Assembly: GCA_013287585.1 (NCBI GenBank)
Contig: JABDDN010000014.1
Coordinates: 1 to 35,896 of the forward strand
From: Nitrososphaerota archaeon
Lineage (GTDB): Archaea > Thermoproteota > Nitrososphaeria > Nitrososphaerales > Nitrosopumilaceae
Reading direction: 5' to 3'
DNA: 35,896 nucleotides
The translations under genes were made by a program, and so were the position numbers. This document shows, piece by piece, positions 7,256 through 14,942 of this stretch (position 1 is its first letter; each line of letters begins with the position of its first letter). A model generated the notes under the pieces. That model did no database searches. It had not been told where the DNA came from and was given only the letters and a program-made list of their open reading frames with translations.

Positions 7256-7399
7256 TTATTTCATGAGATGAAAAAATTTGCATATACAATGTTCTTTGTG
7301 TACATTACAAGCAAAACTGCCTGCGTTATCTATGTGTTGTATGAACTCATGTCCACATTCACACTTTAACTTGTATGCTTGACTGATGGTAAATTTCAT
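7256..7399 (-). CDS. Cys/His-rich mini-protein (47 aa), probable zinc binder
   Basis: ATG at 7399 to TAA at 7256 encodes 47 residues with metal-ligand spacing CECGHEFIQH, then C...H...HCIC. Five Cys and several His in so short a product suggest one zinc site of ribbon or treble-clef type. A TATA-like box, CTTATTTATT on the coding strand (7420-7429), lies 21-30 nt upstream of the ATG. It resembles in size and style the Cys-rich mini-proteins at 4015 and 14943. No named family is recognised. The 300-bp stretch following (7400-7700) contains only the candidate structured element at 7549 and a palindrome at 7639. Confidence 0.55.
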   Translation of the reverse strand: MKFTISQAYKLKCECGHEFIQHIDNAGSFACNVHKEHCICKFFHLMK

Positions 7400-7419
7400 T
7401 ATACAATAACGAGTATTTC

Positions 7420-7429
7420 AATAAATAAG
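7420..7429 (-). promoter_or_regulatory. TATA box for the Cys-rich mini-gene
   Basis: Coding-strand CTTATTTATT lies 21-30 nt before the ATG at 7399, consistent with a leaderless mRNA. Confidence 0.4.
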
Positions 7430-7548
7430 ATTGACGTATCTTTTATCAGTAAATATCATAAGCAAGATTGTTGATAAAAATAAAATTAATATGTTTTAGT
7501 AAAAATTATACGCGTTCCTTTTTAGAAACTAAAACGAAATATAGATCA

Positions 7549-7607
7549 GGCAAGCAGGATGATCTCCTGTCTGGAATCTGTCCTGACACCATGTGAACCT
7601 GTTTGCC
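7549..7607 (+). ncRNA. Candidate structured RNA (long-range stem)
   Basis: GGCAAGCAGG (7549-7558) can pair with CCTGTTTGCC (7598-7607) over 10 bp with one G-U, in an otherwise AT-rich spacer. A smaller alternative hairpin, CAGGA/TCCTG, lies at 7555-7569. A TATA-like TTATAC at 7506-7511 would start a transcript around 7535. An ATGATCT and a CTGA inside recall C and D boxes, but the C box is imperfect, so a C/D sRNA is only one possibility. Orientation is inferred from the TATA box. This could also be a DNA-level element or chance. Confidence 0.3.
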
Positions 7608-7638
7608 CTAACATGTATTATTTTGCAAATATATCTCG

Positions 7639-7653
7639 ATTAACATTGTTAAT
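7639..7653. promoter_or_regulatory. Perfect ATTAACA/TGTTAAT palindrome
   Basis: ATTAACATTGTTAAT has 7-bp arms with one central base. It ends 19 nt before the TATA box (7673-7680) of the 41-aa secreted peptide gene and resembles the TTAAC repeats at 3730-3755. Probably a regulator binding site; this is inference. Confidence 0.4.
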
Positions 7654-7672
7654 GAACAAAGCTGCGTAATCC

Positions 7673-7680
7673 TTTATAAA
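7673..7680 (+). promoter_or_regulatory. TATA box for the gene at 7701
   Basis: TTTATAAA matches the archaeal TATA consensus and is 21-28 nt upstream of ATG 7701. Confidence 0.6.
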
Positions 7681-7700
7681 ACAAATTACCAAGATGTGCC

Positions 7701-7826
7701 ATGCATACAAGAATACAGTATTCTGTATTGGTGGCATGTGTTTTGCTAATAATTCTAGCTGCTGCATGTGGTTACGATGTATCAATCAACCTCAAAGATA
7801 ACAAAATTATTTTAAAAAATGGTTAA
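7701..7826 (+). CDS. Small exported or membrane peptide (41 aa)
   Basis: ATG 7701 to TAA 7824 encodes 41 residues. Residues 1-7 are polar with one Arg, residues 8-22 are strongly hydrophobic (SVLVACVLLIILAAACG), and the rest is short and polar (YDVSINLKDNKIILKNG). This is a signal peptide or a signal anchor with a tiny exposed tail; AAAC-G could be a weak lipobox. A textbook TATA box at 21-28 nt upstream and a palindrome before it support expression. Function is unknown. It lies 73 nt before the next secreted protein gene on the same strand. Confidence 0.5.
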   Translation: MHTRIQYSVLVACVLLIILAAACGYDVSINLKDNKIILKNG

Positions 7827-7899
7827 ACCGCATGATGAAATTACTAATAAGAATGATGCCAAACAATTTATCTACTGTGCATAAAATCGAAGATTAGAA

Positions 7900-8478
7900 T
7901 TGAAACATTTGTTCTACATAACATCATTGGTTCTTGCTTTAGTTCTGATAGGAATCACAAGCTATGCGTTTGCTGATAATACCATACAATTAGGCGTTCC
8001 GTTTCAGATAAGATTTAATCAGACAGCAACAATGCAAGAACTCCAAATAAAAATTGTAAATCTGACAGATTCCAGATGTCCTTCTGATGTTACATGTATG
8101 TGGCAAGGCCAAGCAAAGATATTAATTGCTATCAATAAAAACAGCCAAAATTTTGGGAATTTCAGTTTAATTCTAAATGATAAAAACTTGGAAGCCAGAT
8201 CTTTTGATCATTATTCTATCCAGCTAATCAAAGTTGATCCATCTCCAATTAGTACTAAGAAGATACATCTTTCTGATTATGATCTCACTTTGAAATTATC
8301 ATTATTACCACCATTAAAGCAACTTAAGTCTGGAATCTCTTTAGGGCAATTTAGTTGTCTGCAAGGTCTTACGTTGGTAATAAAATCAGAAGATAATTCC
8401 CCTGCATGTATAAAATCTGCAACTATACCAAAACTTGTGGCAAGGGGATGGACCACGGCAATATCATATTCAAACTAG
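7900..8478 (+). CDS. Secreted protein with conserved C-terminal motif, unknown function
   Basis: The 192-aa product starts at TTG 7900 with a Sec signal peptide (MKHLFYITSLVLALVLIGITSYAFA, cleavage probable after SYAFA). The mature part is beta-rich and includes SRCPSDVTCMWQGQAKI, a Cys-containing motif seen in small exported proteins of both bacteria and archaea. Near the end the sequence GLTLVIKSEDNSPACIK followed by KLVARGW is a module that I recall from the C-termini of many thaumarchaeal exported proteins. The four Cys could form two disulfides. Function is unknown; it acts outside the cytoplasmic membrane. Confidence 0.7.
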   Translation: MKHLFYITSLVLALVLIGITSYAFADNTIQLGVPFQIRFNQTATMQELQIKIVNLTDSRCPSDVTCMWQGQAKILIAINKNSQNFGNFSLILNDKNLEARSFDHYSIQLIKVDPSPISTKKIHLSDYDLTLKLSLLPPLKQLKSGISLGQFSCLQGLTLVIKSEDNSPACIKSATIPKLVARGWTTAISYSN

Positions 8479-8540
8479 TCTCATCCATTTAGACGCCTTT
8501 CACACAATCAATTAAAAGAAACGCCTCTGTTTTGGTATCA

Positions 8541-9827
8541 TTGGCAAAATGTGATGTGGCTATAATTGGAGGTGGGTTGCTTGGAACCTGCATCTCGTAC
8601 TGGCTTTCTAACCTATATGATATCGATGTTGTAGTAATTGAGAAAGAACCAAAAGTTGCAATGCATACAAGTAGTCGAAACACCGGTGTAGTACACTCTC
8701 CTTTTTATCTAAATCCTGAAAAAAAGGGTAAGCTTGCCAAGGCAGCCTTTGTATCTCATGATCTGTGGAAGAGGTTTACAGAAAAAAAAGGATTAGCATG
8801 GAAGACTGTTGGGACATTAGAAATTGCATTAGATGACGCACAACACAAAATTTTGGAAAAATATCTAAAGTGGGGCATACAAAATGGAATTTCAGAAAAA
8901 GATCTTGAACTGCTTGACAGAAATGAGGTTGCAAAAAAAGAACCTAATATATCTTGTCACTCTGCAGTATTTTGTAAAACAGATGTTGCTGTTGATTATG
9001 GCAAATTAACACAAGAACTAAAAAATGAATCACAAAAAAATGGAACAAAATTTTTGCTAAACCACAAAGTGGAATCAATTGAAAATAAAAAAGAAACAGT
9101 CATAAATTTTGAAAATAAAACACAACTGTCATGTGATTTTGTGATAAACTGTGCAGGAGGATACTCGCTTGATATTGCGAAAAAGTTTGGTGTAGCTGTG
9201 CAATATTCCAGTTTACATTTTAGAGGAGAGTATTGGATTGTACAAAAAGAATACACAGATCTTGTAAAAACAAATATCTATTCAGTTCCAAACTATCCTG
9301 ACTTTCCATTTTTAGATCCGCACTGGATTTTACGAGCTGATGGAAGAAGTGAGGTGGGGCCAAATGCAGTACCTGTACCAAGCCCTGAAACCTATTCTGG
9401 GTATGTAGGAAATGTGGAGACATTTATCTCAAAATTAATTGATGTGGTAACTGGAAATGCAAGAAATCTACTTCTAAATGCTGATTTTATGAATCTGGTT
9501 GCAAAAGAATGGCTAAGTTCTGTCTCAAAGGTAGTCATGATTGAGAGAGTACAAAAATTCATACCCAAAGTAAAACCTGAATATTTCTTAGAGCGTGGGA
9601 CAGCTGGAATTCGTACCCCCATCATAACACCAGAAGGAAAATTTTTGCCAGATGTTATGGAGCTTGAAGGTCCAAACTCCTATCATATTTTAAACTATAA
9701 TTCTCCTGGGGCAACTGGGGCGCCGGCTTATTCTGCATATGTTGTAAAATCATTACAAGAAAAAGGACTATTGGATTACACTACACATACAAAAGAATCA
9801 ATTTGGGATTTCGAAAAAATCACGTAA
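8541..9827 (+). CDS. lhgO: FAD-dependent oxidoreductase, L-2-hydroxyglutarate oxidase/dehydrogenase family
   Basis: LhgO-type enzymes oxidise L-2-hydroxyglutarate to 2-oxoglutarate. The N-terminus has the FAD dinucleotide motif CDVAIIGGGLLGTCISYWL, followed by VVVIEKEPKVAMHTSSRNTGVVH, which is characteristic of the LhgO/DadA-like fold (H-T-S-x-R-N-T/S-G). A C-terminal FAD-contact segment reads FLERGTAGIRTPIITPEG. I chose TTG 8541 because an A/T-rich box (ATTAAAAGAA, 8511-8520) lies 21-30 nt upstream; TTG 8532 is the alternative. The 3' end overlaps the convergent gene at 9798 by 30 nt. Family is clear; substrate is inferred. Confidence 0.85.
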   Translation: MAKCDVAIIGGGLLGTCISYWLSNLYDIDVVVIEKEPKVAMHTSSRNTGVVHSPFYLNPEKKGKLAKAAFVSHDLWKRFTEKKGLAWKTVGTLEIALDDAQHKILEKYLKWGIQNGISEKDLELLDRNEVAKKEPNISCHSAVFCKTDVAVDYGKLTQELKNESQKNGTKFLLNHKVESIENKKETVINFENKTQLSCDFVINCAGGYSLDIAKKFGVAVQYSSLHFRGEYWIVQKEYTDLVKTNIYSVPNYPDFPFLDPHWILRADGRSEVGPNAVPVPSPETYSGYVGNVETFISKLIDVVTGNARNLLLNADFMNLVAKEWLSSVSKVVMIERVQKFIPKVKPEYFLERGTAGIRTPIITPEGKFLPDVMELEGPNSYHILNYNSPGATGAPAYSAYVVKSLQEKGLLDYTTHTKESIWDFEKIT

Positions 9828-10202
9828 CTCTATAGGTTTACCCATTCCTAGAATAGCTTCTACCCTACTTGAAATCTCTAAAATTTTGTTGTTGTCAACG
9901 TGACCTTCACAGGTGCAATAAAATATCAAATCATTATGATACCAAACTAGTTGATGCACCTTTGTTCTGGAAACATGGGTAAAAGCAACCTTGCCTAAGG
10001 TTTTGTTGAATTTTTTCTCTATCTGTTTTGTATTGTACAGATCTAGAGATAGTAATTCTTCTTTTCTTTGTGCCCTGACACTATGCTTTCCTTGTTTCAT
10101 TTTGTTTAGAAGTAATTCTCCATTTTCCCCAATGATTTCTACATATCGCATTGAATCATCTATTGCCAAAATTTCATAGGATATCTTTGTAAAATCCATC
10201 AT
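9798..10202 (-). CDS. Small conserved thaumarchaeal protein (DUF6659-like), paralogue of the gene at 25479
   Basis: The 134-aa soluble protein shares its plan with the 123-aa product at 25479: ILAIDDSMRYV versus ILKLDDSIRFV near the start, a basic middle with a helical LDLYNTKQIEKKFNKTLGK versus NMAHYQASVKANMENMFDSTLGK, then WYHNDLIFYCT versus FLDDGLLIFST. The pattern (strand, helix, strand-strand) is reminiscent of small sensory alpha/beta domains such as Roadblock or PAS-like folds, but I cannot confirm this. The start is ATG 10202 (or 10199). Families of this kind are expanded in Nitrososphaerota and I believe are catalogued as DUF6659; the function is unknown. Confidence 0.7.
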   Translation of the reverse strand: MMDFTKISYEILAIDDSMRYVEIIGENGELLLNKMKQGKHSVRAQRKEELLSLDLYNTKQIEKKFNKTLGKVAFTHVSRTKVHQLVWYHNDLIFYCTCEGHVDNNKILEISSRVEAILGMGKPIELRDFFEIPN

Positions 10203-10323
10203 TAAGAAATTCTAAAAATACGTCTTTATTTTTTGTGTGTAACTAAAATTACAAACACTAGGGGGTTTGGATCATCTGAAAATCGGAACTAAACTTAATA
10301 TTTTGTGACACTCAAATAAGATC

Positions 10324-10584
10324 GTGCTCCCAGAACACTGCTCTATTAGAGAAAAGGGTGTAGATTGCCCAATGCCTCCTGAATTCATCATATCTATCAA
10401 GGTAAAAGATGATGAATACATGGTTGGCGTAACATGTGATGGGCACAAAAAGTCATTTATGGATAAATTAGAAATATTGCAAAAAGAGGGTAAGGTTCCA
10501 AATGGTATTATCTCCTTTACTGGATTAAAGGCAGTTGGCACAGACTGTATCCGAATAGATCCAAATGACCTGATTCAACTTTAG
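10324..10584 (+). CDS. Conserved hypothetical protein with paired Cys (86 aa)
   Basis: The product begins at GTG 10324 (MLPEHCSIREKGVDCPMPPEF) and has a CxxxxxxxxCxxPPxF start followed by a strand (FIISIKVKDDEYMVGVTC), a DGHK turn, and a helix (FMDKLEILQKEG). Four Cys could bind metal or form disulfides; without a signal peptide, metal binding or redox function is likelier. A TATA-like CTTAATATTTT lies at 10294-10304, 20-30 nt upstream. The opposite strand also has an open frame here, but its translation lacks any such pattern. It lies 33 nt upstream of the HD hydrolase gene, so the two may be co-transcribed. Function is unknown. Confidence 0.65.
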   Translation: MLPEHCSIREKGVDCPMPPEFIISIKVKDDEYMVGVTCDGHKKSFMDKLEILQKEGKVPNGIISFTGLKAVGTDCIRIDPNDLIQL

Positions 10585-10617
10585 GTACATAAGTCCAGTA
10601 CCTGTACCAGAAAACAA

Positions 10618-11166
10618 TTGTCAAAATTAGAATCTGCAGAACTATTTGCTAAAGAGAGACATTCTGGCATGACAATTTATGGTAAGACTCCATACTGGAA
10701 GCACTTGGAAGGAGTTGTAAACAGACTCAAAAACATAGGAATTACTGATGAGGATCTCTTATGTGCATCTTGGTTACATGATTGTATAGAGAATACTGCT
10801 ACCACTTTTGATGATCTTGAACAGAGATTTGGCAGCAAAGTAGCAGTCTTGGTTTTGGCATTATCAAAAGACAAGAATTTGTCGAAGGGAGAACAAGAAC
10901 AACAATACGTTAAACAACTAAAAGATGCATCTTGGGAGGCAAAGCTCATCAAGCTTTGTGACATATCTGCAAATCTTAAAGATCTAAAAAATATACCGTG
11001 GTCAAAGACAAAAAAATCAAAGGAGGTAAAAAAGAAATTGTATTATTTGAATTTAATAAAATCGGAATTAATCAAAAACAAATCCCAAGTTCCTGGCATT
11101 CAAGGTATAATAGATGGAATCAATGAAGTGTTGATTTCATTTAATCAAAGGCCTATAGTTTTATGA
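10618..11166 (+). CDS. HD-domain phosphohydrolase, SpoT/MESH1-like
   Basis: The 182-aa protein is a single HD domain of the RelA/SpoT hydrolase (MESH1) type: HSGMTIYGKTPYWKHLEGV gives the first metal His, ASWLHDCIENT is the HD signature, and KLIKLCDISANLKDL supplies the late Asp motif usually seen as VKLADRLxNL. Relatives hydrolyse ppGpp or NADPH. The usual HDxxED is HDCIEN here, so the second acidic residue is Asn, which may change or abolish the activity. No synthetase domain is present. The start is TTG 10618. It ends 7 nt before the convergent dehydrogenase gene. Fold is sure; substrate is not. Confidence 0.8.
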   Translation: MSKLESAELFAKERHSGMTIYGKTPYWKHLEGVVNRLKNIGITDEDLLCASWLHDCIENTATTFDDLEQRFGSKVAVLVLALSKDKNLSKGEQEQQYVKQLKDASWEAKLIKLCDISANLKDLKNIPWSKTKKSKEVKKKLYYLNLIKSELIKNKSQVPGIQGIIDGINEVLISFNQRPIVL

Positions 11167-11172
11167 GGGGTT

Positions 11173-12135
11173 TTAGGCCTTGACTTGATAAATTGGCTTC
11201 TTCCCAGATAATGAAAGTACAAGATTTTTGACACAAATTTCAGCCATTTTACTTCGTGTTTCTACAGTAGAGCTACCGCTGTGAGGCATAATTACTACAT
11301 TTTCCATTTTGGAAAGAGGATGATTGGAACCAATAGGTTCTTTTGAAAATACATCAAGGCCAGCTCCAGCAATTATCTTTTTTTGTAATGCAAAAACCAA
11401 ATCTTTTTCATTAATTATCTTTCCACGTGCTGTATTAACCAAAAATGCGGTCTTTTTCATTTTTTTAAGTAATTTTAAATTTATAATTTCATTTGTTTCT
11501 CTATTATGAGGTGCATGAATACTAACAACATCGCTTTTTCTAAACAATTCATCCAATTTACAATATTGTACTCCTAATTTTCTCTCCTCTTTTCTAGAGA
11601 GCCTAGTTCTGTTGTGGTACAAAACATTCATCTCAAAACCTCTTGCCCTTCTTGCTACCGCCTTTCCAATTCTTCCCATACCAAAAATTCCCAGAGTTTT
11701 CTTATAAAGATCCGTTCCCAAAAATTCGTTTGGTCCAAAGATTACCTTCCACTTATCATTGTGAATTAATCTATCACCTTCCACAATCTTTCTAAAAACA
11801 GCAAGCAATAATGCCATGGTGAGATCAGCTGTAGCCCGAGTCAACACCTCAGGAGTATAGCTTATAACAATTCTTTTTTTTTTAGCATATTTCACATCAA
11901 TATGATCATATCCTACACTATAGGTGCTAATTGCGGCAAGTCGTGACGCAACATCAATAACTTTTCTATCTATTCTATCATATGGATAGCAAACAAGTCC
12001 GTTCTTATCTTTTATCTTTGATATCAACAAATCTTTCGGCATTGGAATTTTTCCAGTATGAATTTCAACATCATATAGTTTTTGTAATTCCTTTACAGCA
12101 AAATCATGTAATGGTCTAGTGAGTAAAATTTTCAC
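11173..12135 (-). CDS. D-2-hydroxyacid dehydrogenase (glyoxylate/hydroxypyruvate reductase-like)
   Basis: NAD(P)H-dependent reduction of a 2-oxoacid. The Rossmann motif is GIFGMGRIGKAVARRA, followed by the family's catalytic residues in NTARGKIINEKDL (Arg), AGAGLDVFSKEP (Glu) and MPHSGSSTVETR (His). The N-terminal substrate domain has YSVGYDHIDV. Best match from memory is archaeal glyoxylate reductase (GyaR) rather than SerA, because no C-terminal ACT or ASB domain exists. I chose GTG 12135 (MKILLTRPLHDF), where the conserved first strand begins; an earlier GTG (12150) or a longer frame to 12201 is possible but adds unrelated residues. It diverges from the radical SAM gene. Confidence 0.87.
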   Translation of the reverse strand: MKILLTRPLHDFAVKELQKLYDVEIHTGKIPMPKDLLISKIKDKNGLVCYPYDRIDRKVIDVASRLAAISTYSVGYDHIDVKYAKKKRIVISYTPEVLTRATADLTMALLLAVFRKIVEGDRLIHNDKWKVIFGPNEFLGTDLYKKTLGIFGMGRIGKAVARRARGFEMNVLYHNRTRLSRKEERKLGVQYCKLDELFRKSDVVSIHAPHNRETNEIINLKLLKKMKKTAFLVNTARGKIINEKDLVFALQKKIIAGAGLDVFSKEPIGSNHPLSKMENVVIMPHSGSSTVETRSKMAEICVKNLVLSLSGKKPIYQVKA

Positions 12136-12203
12136 AACTATTTTCCTCACAAAAAGACAGATTTTAACCTTTGATCCATTAAAAGATAACCGTTTTAACA
12201 CAC

Positions 12204-12221
12204 GGTACCATAAATGGTATC
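12204..12221. promoter_or_regulatory. Inverted repeat abutting the radical SAM start codon
   Basis: GGTACCATAAATGGTATC forms 8-bp arms around AA with one G-U type mismatch and ends at the base before ATG 12222. It could be an operator or an RNA hairpin hiding the start. It lies in the divergent region shared with the hydroxyacid dehydrogenase gene. Confidence 0.35.
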
Positions 12222-13169
12222 ATGGAGATAATGGGAAGAGGTTTTCGTCAGATAATGCATGAATCTCCAGGATACTTTCACATTGGCTTAAAATATTTTG
12301 GCTACAAATTCTTTAATAAAAAAAGCCCAATTTATGGTTCTGCAGATATAATCAACATATGTAATTTACACTGTACACATTGCTATTGGTGGTTAAACAG
12401 AAAAGAAAATGAAGAGCTAACAGTTGATCAATGGAAAAAAATTATTGATGAAAAATTTAAGAAAAAACACATTTTCATTGTTACTCTAGTAGGAGGCGAA
12501 CCTACAATGAGGATGGATGTCATAAAATTATTTGTTAAAGAATTTCCAAAGCGGGCATGTGTTGTATCAAACGGTACATTTCCACTAGAAAAAATCAAGA
12601 ATCTGTACTTTTATTGGATATCAATAGATGGTACACAACAAGTCCATAATAGTATTCGTGGAAAAGATGCATATGAAAAGACAAAGAAAAATATCATGGA
12701 TTACATAGAAAAAAATGGAGAAAAGGCATGGAAAGACATTTGGATCTCTATGACAATTAACTCACAAAACTACAAGACAGTAAAAGACGTTGTAGAAGAG
12801 TGGCAACCCATTGTAAATAAAATAGGATTCCAGTTCCATACCCCATTTACAAAAGGTGATCCATTATGGCTTCCATTTGGACCAGAAAGGACCAAAGTAG
12901 TAGATGATATCATTACAATAAGAGCAAAATATCCTGATTTTGTCATAAATCCAGTAAAACAACTAGAATTGATGAAACGAAACTGGGGTGGAAAAGGAAC
13001 CACGCCAGTTGACTGTCCCACATGGGCTATTTTATCCGTAGACCATATGGGAAGAGAAAAGATGCCATGCTGTATTGGAAGTGCAGAAAAAAATTCCATG
13101 AAACCAATTTGTGAAGAATGTGGTCTTGGATGCTATTCTGTAATGGTTGCAAACGGAATGAAAGGCTAG
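12222..13169 (+). CDS. Radical SAM protein with C-terminal cysteine cluster
   Basis: The radical SAM [4Fe-4S] motif CNLHCTHC (C47, C51, C54) is followed by the SAM-binding GGEPT motif and the ISIDGT strand. The C-terminus contains eight residues of Cys-rich sequence (CPTW..., MPCCIGS, CEECGLGCYS) that look like a SPASM or Twitch-type auxiliary cluster domain. The N-terminal 30 residues are aromatic and basic (PGYFHIGLKYFGYKFFN). SPASM enzymes modify peptides or small molecules, and no precursor peptide or obvious partner is adjacent. The start is ATG 12222, with ATG 12231 as an alternative. It overlaps the convergent histidine kinase by 4 nt. Substrate unknown. Confidence 0.85.
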   Translation: MEIMGRGFRQIMHESPGYFHIGLKYFGYKFFNKKSPIYGSADIINICNLHCTHCYWWLNRKENEELTVDQWKKIIDEKFKKKHIFIVTLVGGEPTMRMDVIKLFVKEFPKRACVVSNGTFPLEKIKNLYFYWISIDGTQQVHNSIRGKDAYEKTKKNIMDYIEKNGEKAWKDIWISMTINSQNYKTVKDVVEEWQPIVNKIGFQFHTPFTKGDPLWLPFGPERTKVVDDIITIRAKYPDFVINPVKQLELMKRNWGGKGTTPVDCPTWAILSVDHMGREKMPCCIGSAEKNSMKPICEECGLGCYSVMVANGMKG

Positions 13170-14818
13170 CTTTTAGTCATAGGCAATAAAATATGGATTT
13201 CTGTGCCTTTGTTTCTTCCTTCTGATTCTGCCCAAATTTTTCCACCATGTCCCTCGATGATTCCCTTACATACCGACAAACCTATTCCTGTGCCACCATG
13301 TTCTCTTATTGTTGTAGTGTCAGCCTGATAGAATTTTACAAATATTTTATCTAGGCTACTTCTGGCTATTCCTATACCATTGTCTTTTACAACTATCTTT
13401 ACACTGCTGTCTTGTGAATGTAATTTGATGTGTATCTTACCACTTTCTTTTGAACAGAAATCTAATGAGTTTGCAATTAGATTTGATAAGACCTGTTCTA
13501 TTCTTATCTTATCACACTGACAAGAAATTCCTTCATGCAAATCAGTCGTAATTGAAATTCCATTTTGTTCAACTATTGGTTTCATTTTATTTACAGTGTC
13601 ATTAATTATTCCTGCAATATCGTAGGATTCTTTTTTCAATGTTAATTGTCCTAGTTCTATTTTTTGTGCGTCCAAAATATCAGAAATTAGCTTCAAAAGT
13701 GATTTTGAACTTGATTTCATTATCTCCAATCTATTTTTTTGTGCTTCATTTAGTGGTCCTAAAGCTTCTGATAATAGAATATCAACGTAGGAATGGATTG
13801 GAACCAAGGGGGTTTTCAACTCATGCGTGATCATGGTCAAAAATTCGTCTTTTATCTTGGTGAGCTTTTTAAGATTTTTGAGCTGCTCATTTATCTGCAT
13901 TTCTCTTTGTTCAATCTTTTCTTTTGCAAGATAAATCTGTGTGAGATCAGTTAACGATACAGTTCTTCCTATGGTTTTGTTATTTTCGTCATAAAGACTT
14001 GTTCCGCTAAGCAATGTTGGAAAGATAACGCCATTTTTTCTTTTTAACCAGACTTCCATTTGCGAAATCATATCAGTTTTCCTCCATCGTGACATGTCTC
14101 GCTTCATATCTTCAATACTTTTTTTTGCAGTATGATCAAATATTGACATGCCAAGAATTTCTTTTTTTGAGTATCCAAGACTTTTTGCATATGTTTCATT
14201 ACAATCAGTAATAATACCATCTACATTTATTGATCGTAGCAGTGCAGGTGTTTTTTCATACAGGTTTTTATATTTTTGTTCCGTTGACAGCAAAAGTCTA
14301 TTTGTTTTTTTAAGTTCTGCAAATTGTTTTCTTATTCTAATTTCATTTTCTTGTATCTTTTTTCTTGCATTGTGAAGTATCGTGATATCTCTTATTGCAG
14401 TATTGCTTCCGATTAGATGTTTTTTAGAATCATAAATGTTGGTTGCACTCAATAATCCCAAAAAAACAGTTTTGTCTTTTCTCTTAAACCAAATTTCTCT
14501 GTTGTGGACTAGACCGGTTCTTTTCCAAGTGTTAAAGGTTTTTTTCATCTCATCGTGACTTTCCTTTGCAATATGATCGAAAATAGATTTACCGATGATT
14601 TGTTTTTTTGAATAACCAAAACGCTCTGCGTAAAGATCGTTACAAGCAATTATGGTTCCTTGTCTATTGATAGTTCGCTGTAATATTGGTGAACTTTCGT
14701 ACAGGAGTTTATAGTCCAATTTTGGCTCAATAATTTTGATTTTATCACGTTTTTTCCTGTTTGAAACCATTCGCATTTTCTTAGGTTTTTCTTTAACTGA
14801 TTGTATTTTTAACTTCAT
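13166..14818 (-). CDS. Soluble PAS-PAS sensor histidine kinase
   Basis: A 550-aa two-component kinase without membrane segments. Two PAS domains occupy about residues 40-155 and 190-300, with near-repeated sequences (AERFGYSKKQIIGKSIFDH versus AKSLGYSKKEILGMSIFDH), separated by a helical linker. The HisKA domain has the phosphoacceptor in HELKTPL (about His332). The HATPase domain has the N box NLIANSLDF, G1 DNGIGIA, F box FVKFY and G2 GGTGIGLSVCKG. It is probably a cytosolic sensor of a small ligand or redox state. No response regulator gene lies nearby, so it is an orphan. Start is ATG 14818. Confidence 0.93.
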   Translation of the reverse strand: MKLKIQSVKEKPKKMRMVSNRKKRDKIKIIEPKLDYKLLYESSPILQRTINRQGTIIACNDLYAERFGYSKKQIIGKSIFDHIAKESHDEMKKTFNTWKRTGLVHNREIWFKRKDKTVFLGLLSATNIYDSKKHLIGSNTAIRDITILHNARKKIQENEIRIRKQFAELKKTNRLLLSTEQKYKNLYEKTPALLRSINVDGIITDCNETYAKSLGYSKKEILGMSIFDHTAKKSIEDMKRDMSRWRKTDMISQMEVWLKRKNGVIFPTLLSGTSLYDENNKTIGRTVSLTDLTQIYLAKEKIEQREMQINEQLKNLKKLTKIKDEFLTMITHELKTPLVPIHSYVDILLSEALGPLNEAQKNRLEIMKSSSKSLLKLISDILDAQKIELGQLTLKKESYDIAGIINDTVNKMKPIVEQNGISITTDLHEGISCQCDKIRIEQVLSNLIANSLDFCSKESGKIHIKLHSQDSSVKIVVKDNGIGIARSSLDKIFVKFYQADTTTIREHGGTGIGLSVCKGIIEGHGGKIWAESEGRNKGTEIHILLPMTKS

Positions 14819-14912
14819 TGTACTATGATTGTAATCTAAGTTTCTAGGGATAATCTTTGCGGTGTTTGATTATGATACAAAAATGGTTTAAGATCATTTC
14901 TATAACAACTCA

Positions 14913-14920
14913 TTTATAAT
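14913..14920 (+). promoter_or_regulatory. TATA box for the Cys-rich gene and probably korAB
   Basis: TTTATAAT lies 23-30 nt upstream of the TTG start at 14943. It likely drives the Cys-rich mini-gene and the following oxidoreductase genes. Confidence 0.5.
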
Positions 14921-14942
14921 AAAATGTTGTAATAATATCAAT

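Noticed and set aside
10272-10541. 89-codon minus-strand frame opposite the 86-aa gene at 10324
   Set aside because: Low-complexity shadow translation; the plus frame has a better promoter position and a patterned sequence.
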